In this document: one piece after another, positions 1 through 9,600 of the stretch
Position numbering within the stretch: position 1 is the stretch's first letter
Layout of the letters: each line of letters starts with the position of its first letter
Notes under the pieces: model-generated
What the model was told of the DNA's origin: nothing
The model's input: only the letters and a program-made list of their open reading frames with translations
Databases searched by the model: none
Assembly (NCBI GenBank): GCA_045534635.1
Contig: JAZSKB010000002.1
Location: 1-64,000 of the forward strand
Direction of reading: 5' to 3'
Source of the DNA: UBA1205 sp045534635
GTDB taxonomy: Bacteria; Bacteroidota; Bacteroidia; Bacteroidales; WCHB1-69
DNA length: 64,000 bases
Made by a program: the position numbers and the translations under genes

Positions 1-189
1 CAAGGGAAATAAATGTTCGTTAAAATTAAGAATATGGAAGATAATAGATTTTTTTATAACCAATACGATATAAAGCAGTGGTACGTTAAGAAAATATACC
101 ACGATATAACTTCTTGTAAATCAATAATTTACATGGGGGGGTGAATTCCTCTATTTGCAATTTACAATTTTGTAAACCGACAGCTTATG
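1..189. other. Upstream intergenic stretch, no supported gene
   Basis: No convincing gene was found here. Codons 1-12 could be the last residues of a plus-strand gene outside the window, with a TAA at 10-12. A 43-codon frame at 13-144 ends in TGA but has no recognisable feature. A run of seven G at 135-141 stands out in this A+T-rich sequence. Confidence 0.4.
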
Positions 190-224
190 CAGATAACCTT
201 TTTGAGGTTATCTGTATTTTTTTT
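190..224 (+). terminator. Rho-independent terminator
   Basis: A 9-bp stem (CAGATAACC at 190-198, GGTTATCTG at 206-214) with a 7-nt loop is followed by a T run to 224. It would end a transcript entering from the left and insulate the C10-LRR gene that starts at 274. Confidence 0.75.
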
Positions 225-273
225 GAAAAATTCTATAATTAATTTAATAATAACAAAATAAAATTATCTACAA

Positions 274-960
274 ATGAAATTCAAATTTTTTATCATTTCA
301 GCATTGTTTAGCATGCTGTTCGGAGTTCAGGCACAAACGGTGTCCGTATCAGATGCTACTACGGTAGCAGAAAATTTCTTTTCAGGAAATAGTTCTGGAG
401 GGAATAGACAAAAAAGTGCTTCACAAGTAACACTTTACCAAGTAAAAAAGAGTTTAAAGCCTCAAAAAAGCACCCAAGGAGTTGTTTATTATTATATATT
501 TAATAATGGCAACAATGGTTATGTAGTAGTAGGAGGAGATAAAAGGATGTTGCCTGTGTTGGCATATTCAAACAATAACGCTTTCGATACAACGGATATG
601 CCAGCAAATGTAAAGTATTGGTTCGATTTGTATCAAAGAGAATTGGATTCAGCAATCCAAAAAGGCGTATCAAGCAATGAAGTTTTGTGGCAAGAATACA
701 CAAGCGGACCTCCTACCAAAGATTATGCGGTAGCCCCTAAGTTAACAACCCAATGGGGACAATCAGCACCATACAACGATAAATGTCCTTTGGTAGGTAC
801 CAAAAGGTCTGTTACAGGATGTGGGGCTACTGCAATGTCACAAATTATGAAGTTTTGGGCTTATCCTAAAACAGGAGTAGGCACACATTCTTATACTCCA
901 GAAACAAATACATCAATAGGCACTTTGACTGTAAATTTTGGCAATACGACTTATGATTGA
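274..960 (+). CDS. C10 (streptopain-like) cysteine peptidase, N-terminal part before in-frame TGA
   Basis: The first 228 residues of a secreted peptidase. A Sec signal peptide (about 1-20, ending GVQA) is followed by a propeptide-like region resembling the Spi/SpeB pro domain. The start of the C10 catalytic domain then includes the segment VTGCGATAMSQIM, with the likely nucleophile Cys183. The frame stops at TGA (958-960), yet the reading frame continues without shift into the 967-8886 frame. That frame supplies the catalytic His segment (GGHGF) and the conserved GWNG..DGYY block. C10 proteins usually have Y-[DN]-W at this place, so the TGA replaces the expected Trp codon TGG. As written this fragment lacks the His and should be inactive. 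Either a nonsense mutation, a sequencing error or readthrough would explain it. Confidence 0.8.
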   Translation: MKFKFFIISALFSMLFGVQAQTVSVSDATTVAENFFSGNSSGGNRQKSASQVTLYQVKKSLKPQKSTQGVVYYYIFNNGNNGYVVVGGDKRMLPVLAYSNNNAFDTTDMPANVKYWFDLYQRELDSAIQKGVSSNEVLWQEYTSGPPTKDYAVAPKLTTQWGQSAPYNDKCPLVGTKRSVTGCGATAMSQIMKFWAYPKTGVGTHSYTPETNTSIGTLTVNFGNTTYD

Positions 961-966
961 TCGAAT

Positions 967-3900
967 ATGATAAACAAACCGACAAGTAGTAGTACAACTA
1001 CACAAAAAAATGCAGTATCTACGATAATGTATCATTGTGGAGTGGCTCTACAAATGGATTATGACCCTGATGGTAGTGGAGCCTATTCATTATTGACCCC
1101 TTCCTACATTGCACAAGGCGATAGAGATATACCATACGCTTTAAAAAAACATTTCCGCTATTCAAGTGCATTTGGAAGATTTAAATCTGATTATTCAGAT
1201 GCTATATGGAAAGCATTGATAAAAGAAGAATTAGACAAAGGAAGACCTATATTATATTCTGGTGAAGATGCTTCTGCTGGAGGACATGGATTTATATGTG
1301 ATGGATACGATAATAATGATAAATTCCATTTTAACTTTGGTTGGAATGGTTCATACGATGGCTATTATGCATTAACTGCTATTACTCCAGATAGTTATAA
1401 TTTTTCATCATCACAAAATGCGATTTTTGCCTTTGTTCCAGATAGTTTAAATACAGAACTCAATCCTGCAGATATGCGTTTGTATTCTACTAAAATGACT
1501 ATTAGTTCAACTACAGTTATGTCCAATGGTTCTTTATCTATAGAAGGGCGTTTTGCAAATTATGGCTATGATACGTTAAAAAATGGACAAATTGGATTGG
1601 CAATTTATGACCATGCTGGCAATTTAGTTACAAGGCAAGCAGGAAATTTTTCCATTATGAACCCTTATAGTATACTGAAGCCTACATTTACAGTTCAATT
1701 GAATGGAATTGCCCAAGGAGCGTATTATGCTAAACTATGTTACAAACTAAACGGAGACACCAATTGGTATTTTATAGGAGATGATGCAAATCAAACAGAA
1801 ATGTTAAGAAATCGTGTAGATTTTGATGTATTATCCGATAAATACATTACCTTAAATGTAAAAAAAGATTCATCAATTAGCATAAATTTATCCGCAAATA
1901 CACCTACGGCTACATCTATATTAGTACGAAGTGGAGATAGCACTTATACTATTACTGCCGATACTGCTATGACAGGTATTAAAACTTTTAAAGCAGGTGC
2001 CAATACTATGACTATTTACGGAGATGTGAATAGGTTTGATTGTAAAGAAAATTATACAAAAATTACTGGAATAGATGCAAGTAAAAATACAGGGCTAACA
2101 TTTTTATACTGTTCATACAATGACCTTACCTCTTTGGATTTAAGTAAAAATGTTGCATTGTGTACTTTGTATTGTAGTTACACTAAAATCAAATCATTGA
2201 ATGTAAATGGCTGTACTGCGTTAACATATATACAATGTATGCATGATAGTTTAAGTACATTGGATTTAAGTACAAATACAGCATTAACAAAATTGTTTTG
2301 CACTTATAATAAACTTACCTCTTTAAATGTAAGGAATAATACTGCGTTGTGTACTTTGTCTTGTAACGACAATAAACTTACATCTTTAGATGTAAGTAAT
2401 AATGTTGCATTATGCTCTTTGTCTTGTGGTTACAATAAATTAACTTCTTTAGATGTATCTAAAAATATTGCATTAATTTATTTGTCTTGCACCAGAAACG
2501 ATAGTTTAAAAACATTGAATGTAAGTAAAAATACGGCATTGAAGATTTTGAATTGTAGTAACAATGGTTTAAGCTCTTTAGATGTAAGCAATAATACAGC
2601 ATTAACTTCTTTGTCTTGCTATTCCAATAATTTAACTTCATTAAATGTAAGCAAAAATACAGCGTTAAACTATTTGAATTGTTGTGGCAATCCATTTACT
2701 ACTACAGCCTACGATTCTATAATGTGCTCATTGCCAATTAGAAACAGCGGAAATAATGCAAGGTTTTATCCACTGTTTGGTTCAAGCGATGCCAATGCAA
2801 CTAAATTTGCAGCAAGTAATTCACTTAATGCCAAAGCAAAAAATTGGAATGTTCTTTATTTTGATAATCTAGAAATCCCCGCTACAAGTGGAAACTTCGA
2901 TTGTAGCACATTAATTCCACAAGTAAATATGAACCGCTACATTACATTAAAATGTACAAAAGATTCATTAATTAGTATAAATTTATCCGCAAATAATGCC
3001 AATACGCCTATAAAAATAGTTAGTGGAACTTGGGATACAACAATAAATGCAGATGTAGTTTATACAGGAAATATAAATTATTTTGCAGGAGCAAATACTA
3101 TGACTATTTACGGCGATGTTACTAAGTTTAATTGTGCAAAAAATTATTCAAAAGTTATAGGTTTAGATGTAAGCGAAAATACAGCGTTAACTTCTTTGCA
3201 ATGCTATACTAATCAAATAACAAGTTTAGATGTAACTAAAAATATCGCATTATGTACTTTGCGATGCGACCTCAATAATTTAACCTCTTTAAATGTCAGT
3301 GGTTGTACAAGTTTAGTATTTTTGTCTTGCTACAACAATAATTTAACATCCTTAAATGTCAGTGGTTGTACAAGATTATACGAATTGTCTTGCTATAACA
3401 ATAGTTTAACAACATTAGATGTAAGTCATAATACAGCGTTAAATACTTTGTCTTGCGACAACAATAATTTAACATCTTTAGATGTAAGTCATAATACAGC
3501 GTTAAGAGTATTGAATTGCCTCAACAATAGTTTAACTTCATTAAATATAAGCAAATGTACAGCGTTAAACTATTTGAATTGTTGTGGCAATCCATTTACT
3601 ACTACAGCCTACGATTCTATAATGTGCTCATTGCCAAGTAGAAATAGCGGAGATGATGCAAGGTTCTATCCATTAGAGAATGTAAATGATACCAATAGTG
3701 CAATATTTTTAGCAACAAATGCAAGCAATGCTACTGCTAAAAATTGGCAAGTAGTGTATTGGAATAATGATAAATCAATATCAACAAGTGGAAATTATGA
3801 TTGTGTTACGGGGTATCCACCACAAGCAAACATGTCCTGTTATATAACATTAAATGTTGCAAAAGATACATTAATTAAAATAAACTTATCCGCAGATAAT

Positions 3901-6900
3901 GCCAATACGCCAATAAAAATAGTTAGCGGCACTTGGGATACAACAATAATTGCTGGTACATCTTTGACAGGTAATATCTACTATCCATCTTACGACACCA
4001 TTATGACGATTTACGGAGATGTAAAAGAGTTTGATTGTTCTAACAATGATTCAAATATTACAGGCTTAGATGTAAGTCATAATACTGCGTTAACTTATTT
4101 GAGATGCGGAGACAATAAATTAACCTCATTAGATGTAAGTAAAAATACTGCGTTAACTCATTTGGAATGCGGAGACAATAAATTAACCTCATTAGATGTA
4201 AGTGCTTGTACTGCGTTAACTCATTTGGAATGTTATGGCAATAAATTTACAACAGCAGGTTATGATTCATTAATGTGTTCATTACCAAGTAGAAATAGTG
4301 GAGATAATGCAAAATTCTATCCATTATACAATGCAAACGATGCCAATAGTGCAATATTTTTAGCAACAAATGCAAGCAATGCTATTGCTAAAAATTGGGA
4401 AGTTCGTTATCTTTATGCTAATCAAGGGTCATTTCCTGCTACAAGTGGAAATTATGACTGTGTTACGGGATATCCACCACAACTAAATATGAACCGTTAT
4501 ATTACTTTAAAAGTAAAACAAGGCGAACAAATAAACATAGCTTTATCCGCAGACACAAACAATACGCCTATAAAAATTGTTAGCGGTGCTTGGGATATTA
4601 CTATAATTGCAAATGCTTGGGAATATTATAACTTTTATGTTGCTGCAAATACTTTGACCATTTATGGAAATGTGAGTAAGTTTAATTGTTCTAACAATGA
4701 TAGCAACATTATTGGTTTAGATGCAAGTCATAATACAAGTTTGACATATTTGTATTGCGACAACAATAATTTAACATCATTAAATATAAGTAGTTGTACA
4801 GCGTTGAAATATTTGTCTTGCGACAACAATAGTTTAAGTATTTTAGATGTCAGTGGTTGTACAAGTTTAGAATATTTGTCTTGCTATAACAATAATTTAA
4901 CCACATTAGATGTCAGTGGTTGTACAAGTTTAGAATATTTGTCTTGCGACAACAATAGTTTAACCACATTAAATGTAAGTAGTTGTACAGCGTTGAAGTC
5001 ATTGCACTGCACCAACAATAGATTAAGTATTTTAGATGTAAGTGGTTGTACAAGTTTAGGATATTTGCATTGCGAAAACAATAGTTTAACTACTTTAGAT
5101 GTAAGTAAATGTATTACATTAAAAGAATTGCGTTGTTATGAAAATTCATTTAGCACAAATGGCTACGATTCGTTAATGTGTTCATTGCCAATAAACAATA
5201 GTGGTAATATCGTTTATTTTGTACCACTTAACAATAGTAGTGATGCAACAGCCTCAGCATTTATGGCAAGTAATGCTACCAATGCAACGGCTAAAAATTG
5301 GAAAGTAATATATTATTCAGGAGGTGGAGATATCCCTGCAACAAGTGGAACATATACTTGTAGCGGAGGAGGCACAAATCCAGAAGATACAACATTAATT
5401 GTTAACACATCACGTTATATCACCTTAAATGTAAAACAAGGCGAACAAATACGCTTTGCTTTATGTGCAGATACAAACAATACCCCAATAAAAATAGCAA
5501 GCGGTGCATGGGATACTACTATAATGGCTGACAGAAGTAGTGCATATTATATCAAATATCCTTCTTACGACACCATTATGGCTATTTACGGCAATGTAAT
5601 AAGCTTTGAGAGTGTCATCAATGCTAATATTATTGGTTTAGATGCAAGTCATAATACAATATTGCAAAATTTGAATTGCAGCAACAATAATTTAACATCA
5701 TTAGACGTAACAGGTTGTACAAGTTTATACGGATTGAATTGCAGCAACAATAATTTAGATACATTAGATGTAAGTGGCTGTACTGCGTTAACAAATTTGG
5801 ATTGCAGCAACAATAATTTAACATCATTAGACGTAAGCAGTTGTACTGCATTAACAAATTTGGATTGCAGCAACAATAATTTAACTACTTTAGATGTAAT
5901 CACTTGTACAAGTTTGGGAAATCTGACATGTCATAATAATCAACTTACTTCTTTAAATATAAACGATTGTTCTCTATTGTATGCGTTGTCTTGCTATGGC
6001 AACAAATTTAGTACAAATGGCTACGATTCATTAATGTGTTTATTTACAGACTATTCAGAAACAGGGACAGATAATATTTTTTATCCATTATACGATGCAA
6101 ACGATACCAATAGTGCAACATTTTTAGCAGCAAATGCTACCAATGCAACCGCTAAAAATTGGCAAGTATTGTATTATGATAATTATAATCCAATAACAAC
6201 CAACGGAACTTATACATGTACCTTTGGTGGAGAAAGACTAATAGATACCACTAATTATATTACTTTGATAGGAAAACAAGGTTCTCTAATTGATGTTTAT
6301 TGTAATGCTAATAGTGGTAGAACTTTTGTAAAAATTGTAAGTGGACAATGGGATACAGTAGCATTATGTGATAATATTCCTGAATTATATTTCTATGATA
6401 GTATAATAACAATCTATGGTGCAATTTCTAACTTTAATATATATATAGATACTTCTATTATTGCTATAGATGCAAGCAATCATACATCATTAGAATATTT
6501 GTACTTTAGTAATACCAGAGCAATAAATTCCTTAAATGTAAGCGGATGTACAAATTTAGCATATTTGGACTGCAACCATAATCGTAGTTTAACTTCATTA
6601 GATGTAACAGGTTGTACTGCGTTGGTAGAATTATCTTGTATCAATAATAATTTAACTTCCTTAGATGTAAGTACTTGTACAAATTTGAAACTCTTGGATT
6701 GCGATAGCAATAATTTAACATCATTAAATGTAAGTGCTTGTACGGCATTAAACTATTTGAAATGTCATAGCAATTCATTTACTACTGCAACCTACGATTC
6801 TATAATGTGTTCTTTACCAATTAGAAATAGCAGAGATAAGGCGAAATTCTTTCCACTTTATGTCGCAAATAATAATGATAACTATATATTTATGGCAAGT

Positions 6901-8886
6901 AATTCCAATAATGCCATAGCAAAAAATTGGAATATTCTTTATGCTTATGCTTATCAAGAAACAATCCCTGCAACAAGTGGAACATACAATTGTAGCGGAG
7001 ACGGAACAACGCCAGAAGATACAACATTAATTGTTAACACATCACGTTATATCACCTTAAATGTAAAACAAGGCGAACAAATAAACATAGCTTTATCCGC
7101 AGACACAAACAATACGCCTATAAAAATTGTTAGCGGTGCTTGGGATACTACTATAATTGCAAATGCTTGGGAATATTATAACTTTTATGTTGCTGCAAAT
7201 ACTTTGACCATTTATGGAAATGTGAGTAAGTTTAAATGTTCTAACAATGATAGCAACATTATTGGTTTAGATGCAAGTCATAATACAAGTTTGACATATT
7301 TGTATTGCGACGACAATAGTTTAACCTCTTTAAATGTCAGTGGCTGTACAAGTTTAGAAGAATTGTTTTGCGGATACAATAATTTAACCACATTAAATAT
7401 AAGTAGTTGTACAGCGTTGAAGTCATTGCACTGCACCAACAATAGTTTAAGTATTTTAGATGTAAGTGGTTGTACAAGTTTAGAAGAATTGCATTGCTAT
7501 AACAATAATTTAACCACATTAAATGTAAGTAGTTGTACAGCGTTGACACATTTGTCTTGCGACATCAATAATTTAAGCACATTAAATGTAAGTAGTTGTA
7601 GAGCATTGAAGTCATTGCACTGCACCAACAATAGGTTAAGTATTTTAGATGTAAGTGGTTGTACAAGTTTAGGATATTTGCATTGCGAAAACAATAGTTT
7701 AACTACTTTAGATGTAAGTAAATGTATTACATTAAAAGAATTGCGTTGTTATGAAAATTCATTTAGTACAAATGGTTACGATTCGTTAATGTGTTCATTG
7801 CCAATAAATAATAGTGGTAATATCGCTTATTTTGTACCACTTAACAATAGTAGTGATGCAACAGCCTCAGCATTTATGGCAAGTAATGCTACCAATGCAA
7901 CGGCTAAAAATTGGAAAGTAATATATTATTCAGGAGGTGGAGATATTCCTGCAACAAGTGGAACATATACTTGTAGCGGAGGAGGCGGAACAACTCCACA
8001 AGTAAATATGAACCGCTACATTACTTTAAATGTAAAACAAGGCGAACAAATTACTATCAATTTGACAACAGATTCAGCTAATATTCCTGTAAGAGTTGTT
8101 AGTGGAGATAGCATATCCGATTTTACTACAAAAACAGCAACATGGATGAGAGATACGAAATTTTATGCCACCTCAAATACAATGGTAATTTATGGAGATG
8201 TAAAATATTTCTCTTGTAAAAACAATACAATTAATATAGTCGGTATAGATATAAGTAACAATACACAATTATCTTCGTTGGATTGTTCTAACAATAACTT
8301 AACAAGGTTAGATATAAGCAAAAACACATCATTAACACTTTTGTATTGCAATAACAACAACTTAACGTTATTAGATGCAAGTAAAAATACATCGTTAACT
8401 ACATTGTCTTGTTTCAATAATAAATTTACAACAGCGGGTTATGATTCGTTAATGTGTTTATTGCCAACATTAGGTAAAACTGGTGAATTTATACCATTGG
8501 AAAGCGATACCTCGGCAAATGTTACAATCTTTATGGCAAGTAATTCCAATAATGCCAAAGACAAAAAATGGAATGTGTTCTATGTAGATTATACTAATAT
8601 CCCTGCAACAACAGGTACTTATACATGTAGTAACATTCCAGATGACCCAACAAGCATTTCGGAAGTCAGTCTTTCTAATATAGAATTGTATCCAAACCCA
8701 GCAAAAACAATGCTTACTATTGAAAATGCCACAGAAAATGTTCAAATTTTCGATGTTGCTGGTCGTAAAATTATGCAAGTAGAAAATAAAGGCGAAGCAT
8801 TGTTACAAATCAATATTGCAAACTTGGCAAAAGGAATGTACTTTGTAAAAGTAGGTAACTATACTACTAAGTTTGTCAAAGAATAA
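967..8886 (+). CDS. Giant C10-peptidase/LRR surface protein, main part with T9SS sorting domain
   Basis: This continues the frame of 274-960; the ATG at 967 is only the first Met after the TGA, and the joined protein would have about 2,870 residues. Its residues 1-170 complete the C10 peptidase fold, with His at residue 107 (1285-1287) in GGHGF. Then follow eight modules. Each opens with a beta-type segment ([NS]RYITL..K....I.I.LSA....PIKIVSG.WDTTI, seen near 1840, 2932, 3835, 4492, 5410, 6250, 7043 and 8010) and continues with many 21-residue leucine-rich repeats of the form L.C.NN.LT.LDVS..T.L, ending in a YDS(I/L)MCSLP block. The last ~75 residues form a T9SS type A sorting domain (LYPNPAK ... 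TTKFVKE), so export through the type IX system and surface anchoring are expected. No upstream ribosome site was seen for an independent start at 967. Function beyond peptidase plus binding repeats is inference. Confidence 0.8.
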   Translation: MINKPTSSSTTTQKNAVSTIMYHCGVALQMDYDPDGSGAYSLLTPSYIAQGDRDIPYALKKHFRYSSAFGRFKSDYSDAIWKALIKEELDKGRPILYSGEDASAGGHGFICDGYDNNDKFHFNFGWNGSYDGYYALTAITPDSYNFSSSQNAIFAFVPDSLNTELNPADMRLYSTKMTISSTTVMSNGSLSIEGRFANYGYDTLKNGQIGLAIYDHAGNLVTRQAGNFSIMNPYSILKPTFTVQLNGIAQGAYYAKLCYKLNGDTNWYFIGDDANQTEMLRNRVDFDVLSDKYITLNVKKDSSISINLSANTPTATSILVRSGDSTYTITADTAMTGIKTFKAGANTMTIYGDVNRFDCKENYTKITGIDASKNTGLTFLYCSYNDLTSLDLSKNVALCTLYCSYTKIKSLNVNGCTALTYIQCMHDSLSTLDLSTNTALTKLFCTYNKLTSLNVRNNTALCTLSCNDNKLTSLDVSNNVALCSLSCGYNKLTSLDVSKNIALIYLSCTRNDSLKTLNVSKNTALKILNCSNNGLSSLDVSNNTALTSLSCYSNNLTSLNVSKNTALNYLNCCGNPFTTTAYDSIMCSLPIRNSGNNARFYPLFGSSDANATKFAASNSLNAKAKNWNVLYFDNLEIPATSGNFDCSTLIPQVNMNRYITLKCTKDSLISINLSANNANTPIKIVSGTWDTTINADVVYTGNINYFAGANTMTIYGDVTKFNCAKNYSKVIGLDVSENTALTSLQCYTNQITSLDVTKNIALCTLRCDLNNLTSLNVSGCTSLVFLSCYNNNLTSLNVSGCTRLYELSCYNNSLTTLDVSHNTALNTLSCDNNNLTSLDVSHNTALRVLNCLNNSLTSLNISKCTALNYLNCCGNPFTTTAYDSIMCSLPSRNSGDDARFYPLENVNDTNSAIFLATNASNATAKNWQVVYWNNDKSISTSGNYDCVTGYPPQANMSCYITLNVAKDTLIKINLSADNANTPIKIVSGTWDTTIIAGTSLTGNIYYPSYDTIMTIYGDVKEFDCSNNDSNITGLDVSHNTALTYLRCGDNKLTSLDVSKNTALTHLECGDNKLTSLDVSACTALTHLECYGNKFTTAGYDSLMCSLPSRNSGDNAKFYPLYNANDANSAIFLATNASNAIAKNWEVRYLYANQGSFPATSGNYDCVTGYPPQLNMNRYITLKVKQGEQINIALSADTNNTPIKIVSGAWDITIIANAWEYYNFYVAANTLTIYGNVSKFNCSNNDSNIIGLDASHNTSLTYLYCDNNNLTSLNISSCTALKYLSCDNNSLSILDVSGCTSLEYLSCYNNNLTTLDVSGCTSLEYLSCDNNSLTTLNVSSCTALKSLHCTNNRLSILDVSGCTSLGYLHCENNSLTTLDVSKCITLKELRCYENSFSTNGYDSLMCSLPINNSGNIVYFVPLNNSSDATASAFMASNATNATAKNWKVIYYSGGGDIPATSGTYTCSGGGTNPEDTTLIVNTSRYITLNVKQGEQIRFALCADTNNTPIKIASGAWDTTIMADRSSAYYIKYPSYDTIMAIYGNVISFESVINANIIGLDASHNTILQNLNCSNNNLTSLDVTGCTSLYGLNCSNNNLDTLDVSGCTALTNLDCSNNNLTSLDVSSCTALTNLDCSNNNLTTLDVITCTSLGNLTCHNNQLTSLNINDCSLLYALSCYGNKFSTNGYDSLMCLFTDYSETGTDNIFYPLYDANDTNSATFLAANATNATAKNWQVLYYDNYNPITTNGTYTCTFGGERLIDTTNYITLIGKQGSLIDVYCNANSGRTFVKIVSGQWDTVALCDNIPELYFYDSIITIYGAISNFNIYIDTSIIAIDASNHTSLEYLYFSNTRAINSLNVSGCTNLAYLDCNHNRSLTSLDVTGCTALVELSCINNNLTSLDVSTCTNLKLLDCDSNNLTSLNVSACTALNYLKCHSNSFTTATYDSIMCSLPIRNSRDKAKFFPLYVANNNDNYIFMASNSNNAIAKNWNILYAYAYQETIPATSGTYNCSGDGTTPEDTTLIVNTSRYITLNVKQGEQINIALSADTNNTPIKIVSGAWDTTIIANAWEYYNFYVAANTLTIYGNVSKFKCSNNDSNIIGLDASHNTSLTYLYCDDNSLTSLNVSGCTSLEELFCGYNNLTTLNISSCTALKSLHCTNNSLSILDVSGCTSLEELHCYNNNLTTLNVSSCTALTHLSCDINNLSTLNVSSCRALKSLHCTNNRLSILDVSGCTSLGYLHCENNSLTTLDVSKCITLKELRCYENSFSTNGYDSLMCSLPINNSGNIAYFVPLNNSSDATASAFMASNATNATAKNWKVIYYSGGGDIPATSGTYTCSGGGGTTPQVNMNRYITLNVKQGEQITINLTTDSANIPVRVVSGDSISDFTTKTATWMRDTKFYATSNTMVIYGDVKYFSCKNNTINIVGIDISNNTQLSSLDCSNNNLTRLDISKNTSLTLLYCNNNNLTLLDASKNTSLTTLSCFNNKFTTAGYDSLMCLLPTLGKTGEFIPLESDTSANVTIFMASNSNNAKDKKWNVFYVDYTNIPATTGTYTCSNIPDDPTSISEVSLSNIELYPNPAKTMLTIENATENVQIFDVAGRKIMQVENKGEALLQINIANLAKGMYFVKVGNYTTKFVKE
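4513..5372 (+). repeat. LRR module, copy 1 of a recent internal duplication
   Basis: Bases 4513-4761 match 7063-7311 with two differences that I can see (4598 and 4686). The stretch from about 4981 to 5372 closely matches 7594-7985. The middle differs by insertion or loss of 63-bp LRR units. This is much more similar than the other modules are to each other. Confidence 0.8.
7063..7985 (+). repeat. LRR module, copy 2 of a recent internal duplication
   Basis: Partner of 4513-5372. The offset grows from 2,550 at the 5' end to 2,613 at the 3' end, which equals one extra 63-bp (21-residue) LRR in this copy. That pattern fits unequal recombination or slippage between LRR units. Confidence 0.8.
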
Positions 8887-8924
8887 TTAAATATAGCATA
8901 TTTTTAACGTTAATACAGTTCTCA

Positions 8925-8952
8925 AGCCCTGCAGCCTTGCAGGGCTTTTTTT
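8925..8952 (+). terminator. Rho-independent terminator of the C10-LRR gene
   Basis: Perfect 9-bp stem AGCCCTGCA (8925-8933) and TGCAGGGCT (8938-8946) with a 4-nt loop and a T run, 38 bp after the TAA of the giant gene. Confidence 0.85.
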
Positions 8953-8954
8953 CG

Positions 8955-8997
8955 GTGTCTGAGCTTAAGTCGGGTGTCTGAGCCTGTCGAAGACACT
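8955..8997. repeat. Tandem GTGTCTGAGC element with hairpin
   Basis: GGTGTCTGAGC occurs twice (from 8954 and 8973). The second copy forms a hairpin with GTGTCT (8974-8979) pairing AGACAC (8991-8996) around GAGCCTGTCGA. Short GAGCCTGTCGAAG-type palindromic units are common dispersed repeats in bacteria. Membership of a family in this genome is inference. Confidence 0.45.
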
Positions 8998-9040
8998 TGC
9001 AATTATACGAATTGACAATATAGGGAAATTATAATGAATA

Positions 9041-9090
9041 TGCAGAATTGCAAATTCTGCGACTCAATGCAAGCGGATTTCTAATTTACC
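9041..9090. repeat. REP-like double-hairpin intergenic repeat, copy 1
   Basis: The hairpin GCAGAATT-GCA-AATTCTGC (9042-9060) is followed by GACTCAATG and a degraded second arm (GCGGATTT). It aligns with the reverse complement of 37996-38050, which has both hairpins in good order around ACTCAACG. Two copies in opposite orientation in non-coding DNA indicate a dispersed palindromic repeat. Confidence 0.6.
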
Positions 9091-9146
9091 TAAATGGACA
9101 ACAAAAAAAAATTTTCTAAAATTGCAATTTGTATTAAAAAAAATTG

Positions 9147-9154
9147 TACCTTTG
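9147..9154 (+). promoter_or_regulatory. Bacteroidetes-type -7 promoter element (TACCTTTG)
   Basis: It matches the TAnnTTTG consensus, with TTG/TTTG motifs upstream (9122-9131). No intact gene follows; only the T9SS relic at 9293-9385 lies downstream, so it is probably the leftover promoter of a lost gene. Confidence 0.5.
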
Positions 9155-9292
9155 CAAAAGTAATAATCGAGTAAATATACTTCTTGTTTTTTTGAGGTGT
9201 ATGTAATGCAAAATATAGTAGGTAACTCTATATATGTTTTTATGAGTAATAGTTTAAAATAAGTATCTAAATTAGATGAAAATTGTTTTTAA

Positions 9293-9385
9293 GGAGAGTT
9301 TAGAAATACAAAAAGTTTTCAAGTTGTCGAAAATGTTGTATTTATAAAAATTGATTCTTCTACAAGCAAGTTTGTAAAAGAATAA
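9293..9385 (+). pseudogene. Relic of a T9SS sorting-domain C-terminus
   Basis: About 30 codons in frame end ...VVFIKIDSSTSKFVKE and a TAA. This parallels the end of the giant gene (MYFVKVGNYTTKFVKE). The bases after the stop (a T run, then AACGTTAATA, then a G+C hairpin) also parallel 8887-8946. It therefore looks like the 3' tip of a second, deleted member of the same gene family. No start codon or body remains. Confidence 0.65.
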
Positions 9386-9427
9386 TTTAACATTGCTTTT
9401 TTTTAACGTTAATATATATTTCACTTC

Positions 9428-9457
9428 AACCCTCGCAGCCCTGCGGGGGTTGTTTTT
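9428..9457 (+). terminator. Rho-independent terminator behind the T9SS relic
   Basis: Stem AACCCTCGCAG (9428-9438) and CTGCGGGGGTT (9441-9451), with one G-T pair, then TGTTTTTT. It is similar in position and composition to the terminator at 8925. The remaining bases to 9600 hold nothing that I can identify. Confidence 0.75.
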
Positions 9458-9600
9458 TGTTACAAATCAAAATTCGCTATTGATAATATAATCAAAGTCA
9501 GAAAAAAAATAGAAAATCCTTAATATTTGTTTTATTCTACTGAAATGCAATAAAACAAAAAATGAAGAATAAAATATTGTATAAAAATGATATAGAGATG

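Noticed and set aside
13..144. 43-codon plus-strand frame ending in TGA
   Set aside because: No recognisable motif, signal peptide or ribosome site; possibly chance.
2459..8778. Several minus-strand open frames inside the LRR gene
   Set aside because: They repeat with the LRR period and mirror the coding strand; no start sites or family features.
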